A DNA stretch of 64,000 nucleotides from positions 2,527,696-2,591,695 of the forward strand of contig OY725492.1 of assembly GCA_963281255.1 (NCBI GenBank), in the 5' to 3' direction. The translations under genes were made by a program, and so were the position numbers. Shown piece by piece: positions 44,346 through 55,929 of this stretch; within the stretch, counting starts at the first letter, position 1, and the number at the start of each line of letters is the position of its first letter. The stretch is from Aphrocallistes beatrix (lineage: Eukaryota > Porifera > Hexactinellida > Sceptrulophora > Aphrocallistidae). The notes beneath the pieces were generated by a model. The model was not told the origin of the DNA. It did no database searches and worked only from the letters and a program-made list of their open reading frames with translations.

Positions 44346-44881
44346 TGTATGCTAGTGAACGACCGAAACCAAAATGTCATGATCGAATTGCCAGACGATG
44401 CTCCTGAACCATGCCGCCCAGATGTTGAGAACCTTGCAAGAGCAGCTAACAGACTGAGACAATCCAAGCGTCTTTGACATTAGCTGAAGAATACATACCA
44501 GGAGACTTTCTGGACAGTTCTCGAACTTCTGAGCTTGACACTGCATAGTAGCAAGCCCAAATAGTGTGAGAACCGCCGTTATCTCACTAATTACTTTCAT
44601 TTCATATTTTGTTAACTTAGCTGAATGCATCCAAAAGTGATTTGAGCATCTTATTTGTACTGTTCCATCTTGTGTCATTTTTTTCTGAAGTTTACGACCA
44701 CCTTCAAAGAGAGAAGTAGCTTGGCAGGAGTGACGAACAAAGCTAACCATCTTAGATACTTTGTTATCGACGATACAGCCCCCAATTTGTTTGATTCCAT
44801 CATGTACTACTAACTGTAGAGTGTGTATGAAACATGAGATATGCTTAGGCAGATAATCCAACATATCTAGTGAATCTACAG

Positions 44882-45756
44882 TAGGGCTTACAATCCCGGA
44901 CATATTTTGTAATCCCGGGATTTCGGAATTAAGCAATTAACACCCAAGTATCACGAATAGATGGGGTATCCGTTTATTTATTTTAAAATACTGAATACTG
45001 AATTAATGTTATATAATATAAATATATCAAGCATTGATTTGTGATGCACGTGTAATCCTTTTGTAGAACTACCATCACACTATTTTGTTATATGATTTGC
45101 ATCGAGCCTGCTTACCACATACAGATCTCAGAAAATGTTTCCATATTTCTGCACCAGCAAAATTTTGAAATTTAGTACTTTCAGCCATAAAGCATAGAAT
45201 ATAGAATTTGTGTTGAGAATTTCTTAGTTATATAATTACAGTCGACTCCGCTTAATAGGGTCACATCGGTCAGAGGACATTTTGCCCCGATTAAGTGGAG
45301 AACCCTATTAACCGAAAGTATTTTGTACTAGCTTCTATGTATGAGAGCCATTCCGGCCCTGCCAAAAGTGGCCCGATTAAGCGGTTGACCCGATTAAACA
45401 GTGACCCTATTAAGCGGAGTCGACTGTATATATTAGTCATGATTTAAATAGTAATCTTCGAGTCATTGTTTGTTAAATAATAACAACAATGGCCACAAAG
45501 ATTATCATTGAACACTGAATCTAAATAAGAGCTGTTAAGAAATTATAAGCATCCTAAACAAGTGCATAATTACTTGTATTTGTCTCCGGAATCTAATCAA
45601 ATACGTTTGCATTCATACAAGCAAACCAGTCCCATGTTTTGACTACAATTAAAGGCATTTTCTACTAAACTCGGAATCCCGGGATTGAGAAATAATCCCG
45701 GGATTGGAAATCGAGATCGGGGTTAAAAAAAACAAATCCCGGGATTGTAAACCCTA
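44882..45756. mobile_element. hAT MITE inserted in the hAT transposase relic
   Basis: TAGGGCTTACAATCCCGG and CCCGGGATTGTAAACCCTA are inverted ends, flanked by ATCTACAG (44874-44881) and ATATACAG (45757-45764), seven of eight identical. AATCCCGGGATT repeats lie just inside both ends. A pogo-type MITE is nested at 45239-45426. Confidence 0.88.
45239..45426. mobile_element. Pogo-type MITE, 188 bp
   Basis: CAGTCGACTCCGCTTAATAG and CTATTAAGCGGAGTCGACTG are exact inverted ends next to TA (45237-45238 and 45427-45428). More copies of the CCGATTAAGCGG word lie inside. Nested in the hAT MITE at 44882-45756. Confidence 0.92.
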
Positions 45757-46409
45757 ATATACAGGCATGTACACATCCTCATCTTCTTCGTCACTTTCAT
45801 CGCTTTCATTGTCTACGCTGTCCGCTTCCACACCTGGAAACTTGACAAATGCCTTAAGCATATTAGCAGCATTGTCTGTGATGATATATCCAACCTTATC
45901 ATCTAAACTGTTCGATGATGTCCTGGTAATTAGATAGCACATTCTCTGCAGTATGTGATCCCTCAAAACGTCTACATGCTAGCATGCACTCTCCAGTTGA
46001 AAATCCTTTATGAAGTGTCCAGTGATACCAATGTATGCACGCATAGTCATATTTGTCCATCTATCTACTGTGAGGCTGATAGTTCGGATTTTAGAAAGTC
46101 GTTTGCAGATGTTGATGTGAATCTTGGTACCCAGATACTCAGATACCGAGAAGGAATGTTGTAAGCAGAGTTTTCTTCATTAGCGCACAAAAATCAGGGG
46201 GTTCTCTACCTCACAGAGTGGCTTCAAAGAATTACAGATATATTTAACTAAGTAGTCTGTCATTTATATTTGTTCGGGATCTGTTGCTTTCCATAATACT
46301 GGTGTGCCACTAACAGACACAAAGTTAGTTATATGCCCTTGTCTAGATAAAGCTGAATTAGCTGTTGAGCTAAATTCTATGTGTATTTCTGGATGATGTC
46401 TCTAAGAAA

Positions 46410-47205
46410 AGAGAGATAGAATTAAACGTTGTATAACCAAAATTCTTAAAGTATATTTTCAAGAGCTCCGACCCTTAATTTTGCATAGCATGATCATACA
46501 TGCAAAATGTCCCGTTTACCATGTTATCTCATGTTATAAGTTTATAAATTACTTCAAACACGGAAAAAGAAAGAGAACAAACACTAATATTGTATTATGA
46601 AAGAAAAACAATCTCAAAAATGTTTGTTCTTCCAAAAATCTCAAATTTCAAATGCAGAATACGGACCGTTAAACAGGGTATAATTTCCTGAGAATGCCAT
46701 TATATTGTATCGGAAGATCAATTTACTTATTGAAATCACTGTCAAAATGACAAAATTTGACTTTTACAATATATGACAAGATGTTGGATTTATAACACAA
46801 TATATACTTGCAATCGATTATTAAATTGGAACGTCGAAGAAAATGCTTGAAAGGATAAATCCTTCTGCTTATGCACTTTAAATTCCTCACACTAAACTCC
46901 CACTATTAGCAAGCAACAAAACAGCCTCCAAGATTTCCCCTCCCTCCCAGGACAAAAATCCTGTATAAAACCCTGGCATAGTCTAGCCAGGGATTGCTCA
47001 AATAAGTCCCACTAAGCTAGACGATACTCACTTTCTTTCTGGATGGCGACTGCATGATAAATGTTGAGGCAAACTGGGGTATCTATGATATTTTCTATTG
47101 CATCCCGCCATCCCGCGAAATTTAACACCGCGTTTTATCATGGCCCAAGTTGGCATGTATGCATGCTATCCAAGACAAATGTACAATAGTACATTTCCTG
47201 TAAAT
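46410..47205. other. Intergenic DNA, no feature recognised
   Basis: AT-rich, no coding similarity. A short inverted word at 47165-47215 (GTACAATAGTAC) is the only structure. Confidence 0.4.
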
Positions 47206-47212
47206 TCATGTA

Positions 47213-48169
47213 CAGTGTGTTCGGAAATTATTGAGACTAGACTTTAACTTAATGAAGTATCAAACCTGTACTTGGAAAGAGTATTATAATTTCAGTATAA
47301 CTTCATGTATGTATTTTCTTACTATATTTACATTGTTTTGAGTTACACTATCATACCATGTGATTACCCAGCATCTTTTCTAAAATGCAAACTCATTATT
47401 TGTCTCAGTTTTCGTCAAAATTCCAACCACAATTTGCTATGGTATAGCATTGTTTTCTTCTATACCGCTTAATTTAGTTGAAATTTCTAAGCATGAAATT
47501 TCTAAGCATGTATATATCTTGTAGTTGTGCAATTCTTGAGGATTTGTTTAAAGTATTCAGCAAGATATAGGTTCTGAAAGTCAGAATTAGGGGTGTGATT
47601 GAGGCTCGCAGGGAATAACAATGTAAAAAATGGAATTTAGCCCATTAAATTCACAATTTTGGACTTAACTTGTTTAAAGTAATGGAATAACTAATAATTA
47701 GTGCTATTTGTGGGGATTGACTACAAATACAATTATATTTTCTCAAATTCAATTTTATTTTCTCGAGAAATTTGATTATTGTAGGGTAATCACTGGCACA
47801 CCCCTAATTCTGACTTTCAGAGCCTATATCTTTCCGAATCCCTTGAACAAATACGCAAGAATTGCACAACTACAAGATATATACATGCTTAGACATTTCT
47901 ATAACTAAATTAAGCGGTATAGAAGAAAACATTGCTATACCATAGCAAACTGTGGTTGGAATTTTGACGAAAACTTAGACAGAGAATGAGTTTGCATTCT
48001 AGAAAAGATGCTGGGTAATCACATGGTATGATAGTGTAACTCAAAACAATTTAAATATAGTAAGGAAATACATACATGAAGTTATACTGAAATTATAATA
48101 CTCTTTCCAAGTACAGGTTTTATACTTCATTAAGTTAAAGTCTAGTCTCAATAATTTCCGAACACACTA
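47213..48169. mobile_element. Tc1-type foldback MITE, 0.96 kb
   Basis: CAGTGTGTTCGGAAATTATT at the left and AATAATTTCCGAACACACT at the right, with arms of nearly 400 bp matching in inverse order (GAGTATTATAATTTCAGTAT, CATACCATGTGATTACCCAGC, TTTTGACGAAAAC-type words, TCTGACTTTCAGAGCC at the inner ends). The left end adjoins TA. The loop, about 47600-47800, is non-coding. The terminal word AATAATTTCCGAACAC resembles ends of Tc1 elements. Confidence 0.88.
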
Positions 48170-48174
48170 TCATT

Positions 48175-49045
48175 ACCGTATCATTACCGATCTTAGGTAT
48201 AGTAGTATGACAATATGATATCCCAAATATACTTCCTCTTTTCCCTTTAAATCATTATCTTTCCAATGAAATTATTACATTTTGACTGAATTTTATATAT
48301 TTGTACTATTCCTAAATGAGTAATGGTCAAATTGATCAACACAAGCTGGGAAAAACTCTATTTTTGCCTAAAATTTTGTCATGTGAGTATCCCGCGAGAT
48401 ATTAACAAATATATCTATTCAAATTTCAAACCTTTGCTGCATTGTGTTTTATTAATGGAGCTGCTCTATCATCCTGTCGACCGAATTTCTTTAAATTTCC
48501 CGAAAATCTTCCCCGGTCTAGGCAGGATCTGAGAGGTTCTACTGTTTACTGAATATTATATTCATGTATTTCTACATTTGTATTTAGCCATACATTCAAG
48601 GTCGCTTATGAGCAAAAAAATTTAGTGATGAATTGTGCTATAGTCATTTGTGGTTGGGTTTAATGTTTTTGTTGTAGAAACTTGAGATCGCTTGGTGGTA
48701 GTATAATGTAATCTAAAATGTTCCCATTGATACTATGTACGTACATAGTTATTTTAGTTTGCAAAATACAGTTTAGGTATCTTAGGAAATACGTATATCT
48801 GTCATTATGATAACCTTTATGATCAGGCTTTTTACGTTCATATGTATCTTGTGGCGCAGATGTTGACTGAATGAAAATTGACTGTTATACGACGTATGAC
48901 TACCAGCAATACGTATAAAGAAAAATACAAATGATTATTTTCCGCGTTTAGTCCAGTAAAATATTAAATAAATAGTATTACGAATACTTTTTGTTTGTGT
49001 AGACTAGTGGAATCCGACGATTACCCTTTAACGAAGTGATATATG
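48175..49045. other. Intergenic DNA, no feature recognised
   Basis: AT-rich; nothing recognisable as a gene or repeat end, apart from a short pseudo-terminal word near 48525 (GGATCTGAGAGGTTCTACTGT). Confidence 0.4.
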
Positions 49046-49050
49046 ACCAT

Positions 49051-49198
49051 AGGCGCCAAACGCGGGGGGACTAGGGGGTTTCGAGCCTCCCCTGGATTCG
49101 AAGATGGCCTATAAACACAATAAAATTTTTAGGGCTGATCCCCCCCCCCCCTAGAAAGCCAAAATCTCCCATAGATTTCGAAAAGTTCGGCGCTCCTG
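49051..49198. mobile_element. GGCGCC MITE, inverse relative of 7076-7222
   Basis: TAGGCGCCAAACGCGGGGGG at the left and CGAAAAGTTCGGCGCTCCTG at the right, with C-run and GATTCGAAGATGG words as in the copy at 7.1 kb. Non-coding. Confidence 0.7.
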
Positions 49199-49204
49199 TC
49201 TATG

Positions 49205-49845
49205 ACAGTGTCTGGGTTGTCAGCAATCATGCCCGTCACCTCCAGGTTTACATTGATATATTGAATATTGAAAGGCCCCCCTTCGGTCCTCCAGTGGTGG
49301 CCGGTTAGCGCCGCCACCGACGGCAGTATGCTCAAATCAGATAATTTATTTTATGATTCGATATTCAGATATTTGTTCAGTTTTAATCGTTATCACTTTA
49401 ATTTATAAGCCCATTATGCTAAATAAATATACTATAAACAAAATTGATTTTATTAAATTCACATTAGGTCGACAAAATATTGAGTGTTATACTATATATG
49501 TACCATACATACAAAACCTGTAAATGATGAGATATGATGAGATTGTATAGATAAAAAAAGTTCTGCATCATGTGAGGATTTAATAACATCAAATTTAAAA
49601 TGCCCAGAATGTGCGATCGTAATGTTATGTTTAGTATCCATAGTACTAGAGCTTAGTAGATCCCTTAGTTTCATTGAATGTGTTGACTCGAGTCATAGGA
49701 CCACCCAGTTAGATTTAGGTAGTCCATATCTATAAATCAGTATCAAATAGTCCTTTGCTATTTACCATGTTTACTCCATTTTACGTATATTGTAATATTA
49801 AAGTTCACTAGTTTGACCATCCTATATTGGATACTCATAATTGTC
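49205..49845. other. Intergenic DNA, no feature recognised
   Basis: No coding similarity and no matched ends. A GC-richer piece (49250-49325, CCTCCAGTGGTGGCCGGTTAG) could be a MITE remnant. Confidence 0.35.
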
Positions 49846-50887
49846 CGTAACAGAATATTACAATATACCTACGTGGATTACAGTAAAATTGGAAATGACC
49901 ACACCACATAGTCTAGTAATACCTGCGTTACTAAAAAGAGAAAGAATTGAAGATTGGCGCCTCTGCTTCGAAGCCGCGACCCAGCAACTTTTACAAGTGG
50001 ACGATGGTGAGAGAAAAACTCTGCAAATTTTGCCCGCTTATATCAACCGAGACGTAGCGGACCGAGAGGCCGTGCGAGATGTAACAAAGAACACTCCTAC
50101 TGTAAAAAAGGCCTTAAACAGACAGTAAACTCCTTGATCCTCCAATCGACCAGTTCGCGGAGCTGCAAGAGTTAGGGGAAATGCACTGGCGACCAGGCGA
50201 GGATATCGGAGAGTATTTTTTCTCAATTAAACGTAAAGCCTATTACGCGAAAATGGGGATGAAGCATGTGGCTTCAATCTTGGCTACGCAGTTTCCTAGG
50301 GACGTACAGAGTAAAATAAAAGAGAGTGATTACTATCAACGATGACATCCAACATGAGAACGCTCACGAACTCATTCAGCAAATCAAGATCGAACTTGTG
50401 AATGGCGGACACTCATTAACGAAGGGAAATCGAAGCTTCGCCACAGTAACCAAGGTAGCGGCCATCGGAACACATCACAACGTAGACAGGAAATCTAAGG
50501 AATATAATGAAGAGATAGTACAGGACCAAGAAGTTAACTACGTGCGTGGACAGTATGCTCCCAAAAAATCCAAAGTCTACAGGTCACCTCAGAACTCTCA
50601 GTTCACTAGGAGACGGACAGGTTGTTTTATTTGTAGGAAAGAGCACTCGTGGCGGTTTTTCCCGGACAAAAAGTGCCCTATTTGTGGCGAGAAGGGACAC
50701 CCTATGATAGATTGCAAAAAGAGTCACGGACACAAGAGAAGAGATCAGGTTATGATCGCCAAAGAATCCGCTAACAGGGAATATACACTACCCGGACAAA
50801 AGTATTCGACCACCACGAAAACTTCCATACAAATAGTATTAAATTGGATCTATTCAAAAAAGGAACATGTACTCAAACAGTAGAAAA

Positions 50888-51686
50888 GGAATACAGACAA
50901 TTCGTGGCAGGACAATTCGTGAAAGACAATTCGTGACGGACAATTCGCGACAGGACAATTCGTGACAGAGACAATTCGTGACAACCATAATGACCATAAT
51001 GATTGGGTATGCACAGTGATGAATATAAACAATCTTTTTTCAAATATGAATCCTTGGAGTATAGTACGAATATAAACGAATTCTTTATTACTACACACTA
51101 TATAAAAAAAGCTTGGCATCGAGGATTTAATAATTTAATGTCTTGTCAACATCCTTCGATATGGAAATTTATTGAAATTTTAAAAAAGGAACAAGGATTG
51201 ACTGAAATTAAACATGCATTTTATATAAGCGGGAGAAATCCTCCAAAAAGAAAATGTTAAACGGATAAGGAGAGGGCTTTGAAAAACCTGATTGACGGTT
51301 ATTTGACTCGCCCGAAGATGGAATTTTTGAAAAGAATTGCATACAGATTTGGATTTTGTAGTTAGTTCATGTAACCCTTCATCATGTTTATTAATTAATA
51401 TTATAATCTTCATATTATCATCATGGTCATCATTATTTGAATTATTATTTCCATTTATCATCATTATAATTTATTATATTCTTGTTATCTCTCTAATATT
51501 AAATAACATCATAATCACTTATTTTGTTTTATTCGTGTTTTACAATCACAGTATATTTTAGATTCATAATGACATTAGATTGGTATTTGTCATGAATAAT
51601 CTTGTCACGAATTGTCTCTGTCACGAATTGTCTCTGTCACGAATTGTCCTGTCACGAATTGTCATGTCACGAATTGTCTGTATTCC
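50888..51686 (+). mobile_element. Second MULE, 799 bp, 9-bp target duplication
   Basis: Termini GGAATACAGACAATTCGTG and CACGAATTGTCTGTATTCC are inverted and flanked by AGTAGAAAA on both sides (50879-50887 and 51687-51695). GACAATTCGTGACA is repeated about six times on the left and five times inverted on the right, the same design as the MULE at 20340 with a related word (GACAACTCGCAAC). Confidence 0.92.
51066..51365 (+). pseudogene. MULE transposase C-terminal fragment
   Basis: Encodes WHRGFNNLMSCQHPSIWKF, then ILKKEQGLTEIKHAFYISG and, after a stop at about 51258, LIDGYLTRPKMEFLKRIAY. This aligns over its length with the C-terminal part of the MULE protein at 20563-20880 (WHRSFKATVGCQHPNLWKF). 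N-terminal and catalytic regions are absent, so the element depends on a transposase made elsewhere. Confidence 0.85.
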
Positions 51687-52593
51687 AGTAGAAAATACTC
51701 TATTTTTCAAATTCGTAATCTACACATTCTAATTATTCATAATTGAGAGTCTCAACTCAATTACTTATTCTTATGTAGAAAATTATCAACCTCTGACACT
51801 TTGTGTCACTAATCGCCATCATATATAATGGCTGTGACTTGGAACAAGTAGCATCAAGTATCAGATGTTGATATTTATTAAATTGGAAGTTAGTAATTAT
51901 GTTGAGGCTATCAATTATGAGTAATTAGAATGTGTAGTTTACGAATTTGAAATAAAAAAATAAAGTATTCCTTATAGTTTGAGTACATATTCCTTTATAA
52001 ATAGACCCACTTTAATACTATTTGTATGGAAGTTTCTGTGGTGGTCGAATACTTTTGTCCGGGTACTGTACTTCAGCCATGTTTCCGATAAAACTATCCG
52101 GAGAACCCATCAATGCTCTGCTTGATAGTGGAGCTGGCCCTTCCGTTATTGACAAAGCTACTGTACATGAATTAGGACTGGAACCACACTTGGAAGCAAA
52201 AGACGACGAGATATACGGTCTATCCCACGAACCGGTGAAGGTGATCGGTAAAGTCGAGCTTACGGTTGATCTCGGAGACGGACAAGTCTTAGAGCATACA
52301 TTTGATATACTTGCAGACACTGGGCCAGAGTTGCACGCGGACCGAAATTTGTAACCGCGGCCCGCATAAATATTTTTGTCCTGCTTTGTAAGTTAATAAC
52401 TATAGAGATACACTTAGGGAATCCTTTTATGGGAGCGAGTTTCTGCAAACACAAATAAGTGGAAACTGATAGTTATCCTATGCCGAATCCTCGAGATATA
52501 CTAGATCGCTTTCATGGGGACAGTTAATTCACCAAATTGAATTGTGCCAGTGCCTATTGGGCAATCGAAATAAAAGAAGAGGACTGTCATAAT

Positions 52594-52686
52594 AGTCAGG
52601 TCAATATGATGTATGATCCCAAAATAATTGCAAGAAATTGTTTTATTGCATTTTCCCGTAGTATCATGTCTTAAGAGTGACATACT
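52594..52686 (+). repeat. Dispersed repeat, partner of 18268-18372
   Basis: AGTCAGGTCAATATGATGTA...GCAAGAAATTGTTTTATTGC...AGTATCATGTC, same orientation as the earlier copy. It runs up to the assembly gap. Confidence 0.65.
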
Positions 52687-52709
52687 AAAAGTTTACCGAA
52701 ATCGGACTA

Positions 52710-52909
52710 NNNNNNNNNNNNNNNNNNNNNNNNNNNNNNNNNNNNNNNNNNNNNNNNNNNNNNNNNNNNNNNNNNNNNNNNNNNNNNNNNNNNNNNNNNN
52801 NNNNNNNNNNNNNNNNNNNNNNNNNNNNNNNNNNNNNNNNNNNNNNNNNNNNNNNNNNNNNNNNNNNNNNNNNNNNNNNNNNNNNNNNNNNNNNNNNNNN
52901 NNNNNNNNN
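52710..52909. other. Assembly gap (200 N)
   Basis: Run of N. The round length suggests a scaffold gap of unknown true size. Order across it is not proven by this sequence. Confidence 1.
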
Positions 52910-53034
52910 CAGGTGATTGTCTTAATCCCCAAAAGGTATCAACGTAGTGAAATGAATATCAAGCTTTTAGAAATCTATTACTTGAAGTAATATAATGAAA
53001 CTTGTTTATCGTTCGTAACAGGTTCTGTCATAAA

Positions 53035-53282
53035 CACATAAAAGGTGAAAAAGGTGATGGTCATTATAGACAGGTAGTGACCATTATAGACAGATAATGG
53101 CCGTTATACACAGTTTTTGGGTCAGTAAGGGACTGCAAATGGGTGGCCGCTGGCCGCGTTGAGCAGGTGACCGCTATACACAGGGTCAATATTATGGAAT
53201 TTCGGACGGGACTGTTCAATGGTGACCGCTATAGACAGGTGACCGTTATACAGAGTGGCCGTTATAGCAGGTTCGACTGTAT
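53035..53282. repeat. MITE with repeated GACCGTTATAGACAGGT words
   Basis: Multiple copies of a GTGACCRTTATAGACAG word at 53060-53110 and again at 53165-53275, ending CAGGTTCGACTGTA, a pogo-like tip. The left tip may be worn near 53035. Non-coding. Confidence 0.6.
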
Positions 53283-53742
53283 ATATTTAATAGTAAGAAT
53301 ATTTAAATCTGTAACGAATTGATTGAAGAAACTGCCAGGCACAGAAAGCTGATTTTTGACATGTGGGGATCTTTGGCTATGGCTCAACTAAGTTCTGAGC
53401 TCAGACGAAAATGTCGACTCATCATCGAATTATGACGTCATAGTCACCTTTTTATAATTAGAAATTTCAGTTTTTGAACATAACTCAGCCATTTTAAGTG
53501 ATAGAAGGCTAAAATTTTTATAGAAATTGTATATTAATCACATGTGATGCTACTATCATGTAAAAATGATGGCTCATCACTTTGTTATGACGTCATCATT
53601 ACGCATTAAAAAATTTAAAAATTGACGATTTTGATGATTTTTCGTGCAATATCGATTATAACAGTAGGATAGACGTATTTAGAGATGTTGGACATAAAGT
53701 GTCCGCCAGCCGCGCAGCGCAAGCAAGCAAAGCCCGCTTGTA
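53283..53742 (+). repeat. GC-hairpin repeat, copy I
   Basis: TTTAATAGTAAGAATATTTAA then TCTGTAACGAATTGATTGAA through to GCAAGCAAAGCCCGCTTG. A piece between GAGATGTT and GGACATAAAGTGTCC is deleted. Confidence 0.85.
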
Positions 53743-53744
53743 AG

Positions 53745-55600
53745 CATTAAATATCAAAAATAATACAGTTTCCAAAATATACATTTTTGTTATGTCATAG
53801 TACCGGTTGCATCCAGAGTTGGTTTCAGTTCCAGTTTTCACAAATAAAAGGAACTCAAAACTTAATTTACTCATTTTTTTCGTATTCTCCATATGTAAAA
53901 ACATAAGTATAGCAATTTATGGAAGAGTTTGATGATTATTTTTCGAGTTCGAGTTTAATATGGGATGGTGATTTTACCATTGTGAAAATCCTTCATAAGT
54001 CAAAAACCTCATGACCGATTAATCTGAAATTTTCACAATAGTAAAGACATATCAGTTGCTTGTCTCACAGCAAATTTCAGACAAATCGATTGATGGTGGT
54101 GAAATAACTGGTTGATTTGACATGGAATTCCCCTTTACATGTTATTTGATCTGTGTGTATACCATCTTTAGAAGTATTTACTTGGTTGTTCGCGTTGCTC
54201 TTTTTACACATCAAAGAAGTTTGATATTTCCTTCTAGTTTGGCATTTTCAATTTATAAACATGCCTTTTCAATCAACACCACTTTTATTTGAGTTTCTAA
54301 AATATCTAAACCTCTACCCTGACAGTGGACGCCAGTGATATTGGAAAGAAGGTAGAAAACAGTTGTAAACAATTGAATATACACTGGGATAGAGACTCAT
54401 GATACTAGACTCAGCCCAATCTCCCATCTCTAGAACAAAACAACGAACAAGGTAATGTTGGCACAGAAGAATTTTAAACCACTTAATTAAAGGTTGAATT
54501 TCTTTTACTGAAGTATTGTTCAGTCGCTTATTGACGCAATACTTGCCCTGAAACCATGGCGTCATTAATTCATGATAGGAGTATCCAGTTCCAGGGACCT
54601 GTGACCAGCCACTGGTTGATTGAGACCTTGCCTTTATGTATGATTTTTAGAAAAATTTGAGTGGGCGATGCGAAAGACTATAAGTTATCACTTAGGATGC
54701 GCGACAACCTGTTTGAGATAAAAAGCGATTTTGCATTCTTTCCAAAAAGACAGTTTGTTGATTGATTTCTAAATTATTTTTTTAGATGGCGGTCGTTTGA
54801 TGAAGATGCAATATGAATAAATGATTGTTGAGATGATTGGGCTACCTTAAGCCTTAAACAATAATATTTAGTCCAAATACGAGGGAAACATTTAACTTAT
54901 TTAATGTAGTAGGCATCAGTGCTAAGAAGAATATAAGTCAAGAAGTCAATAATTTTTGAATGTGTATTTACTCAATTAATTATGAAATTGAGAATTCTTG
55001 TAATCAGTGGCAGCGCCAGGGATCACATCCCGACGTGCTGGTCCGAGTGGGACTCGAGTAACCTTGGGGAGAAAAAATGAGATAAATAAAATCCATCATT
55101 TGAGAAAAGTAAGTACGGCAGCGCCCACTATATGTTCAAGGAGGGTCCGGCAGTAATGTTTATTAAGGTACTGATAATTGCAGGGTAGATGAATTAAGAT
55201 GGCGTGATGGGTGAAACGATATTATTGACAGTAGTAAGATATAGTACCTCACTTTACCTTATGGTGTTCCTACGCCTGTTCCCCTACAAGAATAAACCAC
55301 ATAGGTTGCAAACTTGCTACAACAAAAGATATTAGGCTATATATGACTAAAAGACCATTTTTAAAAATACGCATGCATATTTCTTTGTGAATTGATTGAA
55401 AAAACTGTAAAATGATTTAGCGAAATATCTTCAAACAAAATACTCAATGAGTCGTCGCGCCTTTAGCATGTTAAATGTCCTTGTGAGGAAGACAACATTT
55501 TTGCTTCGATAAGTAATAGACTAGTACTGCCGACTTATGTGATAGTTACCAAATTTCCTATTCACAAATACTTTATACACTTTATTAAATATGTATAATA
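53745..55600. other. Intergenic DNA with one diverged repeat
   Basis: 54000-54130 (AAACCTCATGACCGATTAATC to GACATGGAATTCCCC) is related to the repeat at 1790-1955 in inverse orientation. 55012-55145 begins CAGTGGCAGCGCCAGGG and contains GGCAGCGCCCAC, a worn MITE. The rest has no coding similarity. Confidence 0.4.
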
Positions 55601-55654
55601 TCTACAGTTCTGGAGGAATTTTTAATTTGACGGTCTAAATATTTTAATTGCTCC

Positions 55655-55760
55655 ATAACTGTGGATACAGTGAACTTAGGATTTAACGACACTTGTTTGG
55701 GCGAACTAAAAACGTCACTGTATCCGATATGTCACTAAATCCGAAGTAGCTCCAAATATG
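55655..55760. repeat. Worn pogo-like MITE
   Basis: ACAGTGAACTTAGGATTTAACGACACTTG against GTCACTAAATCCGAAG with GTCACTGTATCCG between. Imperfect inverted words; ends uncertain. Confidence 0.45.
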
Positions 55761-55929
55761 CATTGCACACATTGATGGACCCCAAATTTATTCATTTTTG
55801 ATATTGGTCCAACCATAGCCCTCTGTATATAAGGCCTGCCATCTAAATCTCAAAAATGGACCAGGGATGCGGTCGAAGATGGTTGAACAAACACATGAGC
55901 TGCCTAAAATTATTAACCACACAGGATAG

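Larger units (their letters stand above)
44352..46400 (-). pseudogene. hAT transposase relic (ZBED1-like), split by a MITE
   Basis: Minus strand. Above 45764 are degraded N-terminal and core pieces (AYISVTAH-like, FNWRVHAS, then RDHILQRM, VGYIITDNAANMLKAF at 45966-45766 followed by an acidic stretch, as in hAT cores). Below 44882 lies a well kept stretch (44880-44352) starting LPKHISCFIHTLQLVVHDGI, the classical hAT block after the core, through MKVISEITAVLTLF to PESLLV. Multiple stops interrupt the upper part. The C-terminal hATC dimerisation block (normally near a WW..N motif) is not visible. Ends not identified. Confidence 0.8.
50791..52063. mobile_element. Tc1-type foldback MITE carrying a MULE
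   Basis: CCCGGACAAAAGTATTCGAC and GTCGAATACTTTTGTCCGGG are the inverted ends, next to TA (50789-50790 and 52064-52065). Arms match for about 90 bp (through TTCCATACAAATAGTATT). A second, inner hairpin pairs about 51708-51750 with 51905-51955 (ACACATTCTAATTA). Without the 799-bp MULE and its duplication it would be about 465 bp. Confidence 0.9.
49870..52590 (+). pseudogene. Gypsy-like gag-protease fossil with nested insertions
   Basis: An old LTR-type element. Parts on the plus strand in normal order: gag-like region (about 49900-50560), a CCHC-type nucleocapsid zinc knuckle region (50635-50750), an aspartic protease with the DSGAGPSVID active-site block (52070-52330), and a scrap of reverse transcriptase (ASAYWAIEI, near 52535). 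It is broken in several places besides its insertions. A Tc1-type MITE (50791-52063) lies between gag and protease, and that MITE holds a MULE. No LTRs were recognised in the window. Age is old relative to both insertions. Confidence 0.8.

Noticed and set aside
50888-50985. Array of GACAATTCGTGACA words, as a possible CRISPR or satellite
   Set aside because: Same reasoning: subterminal repeats of a MULE, with the inverse array at 51601-51686.
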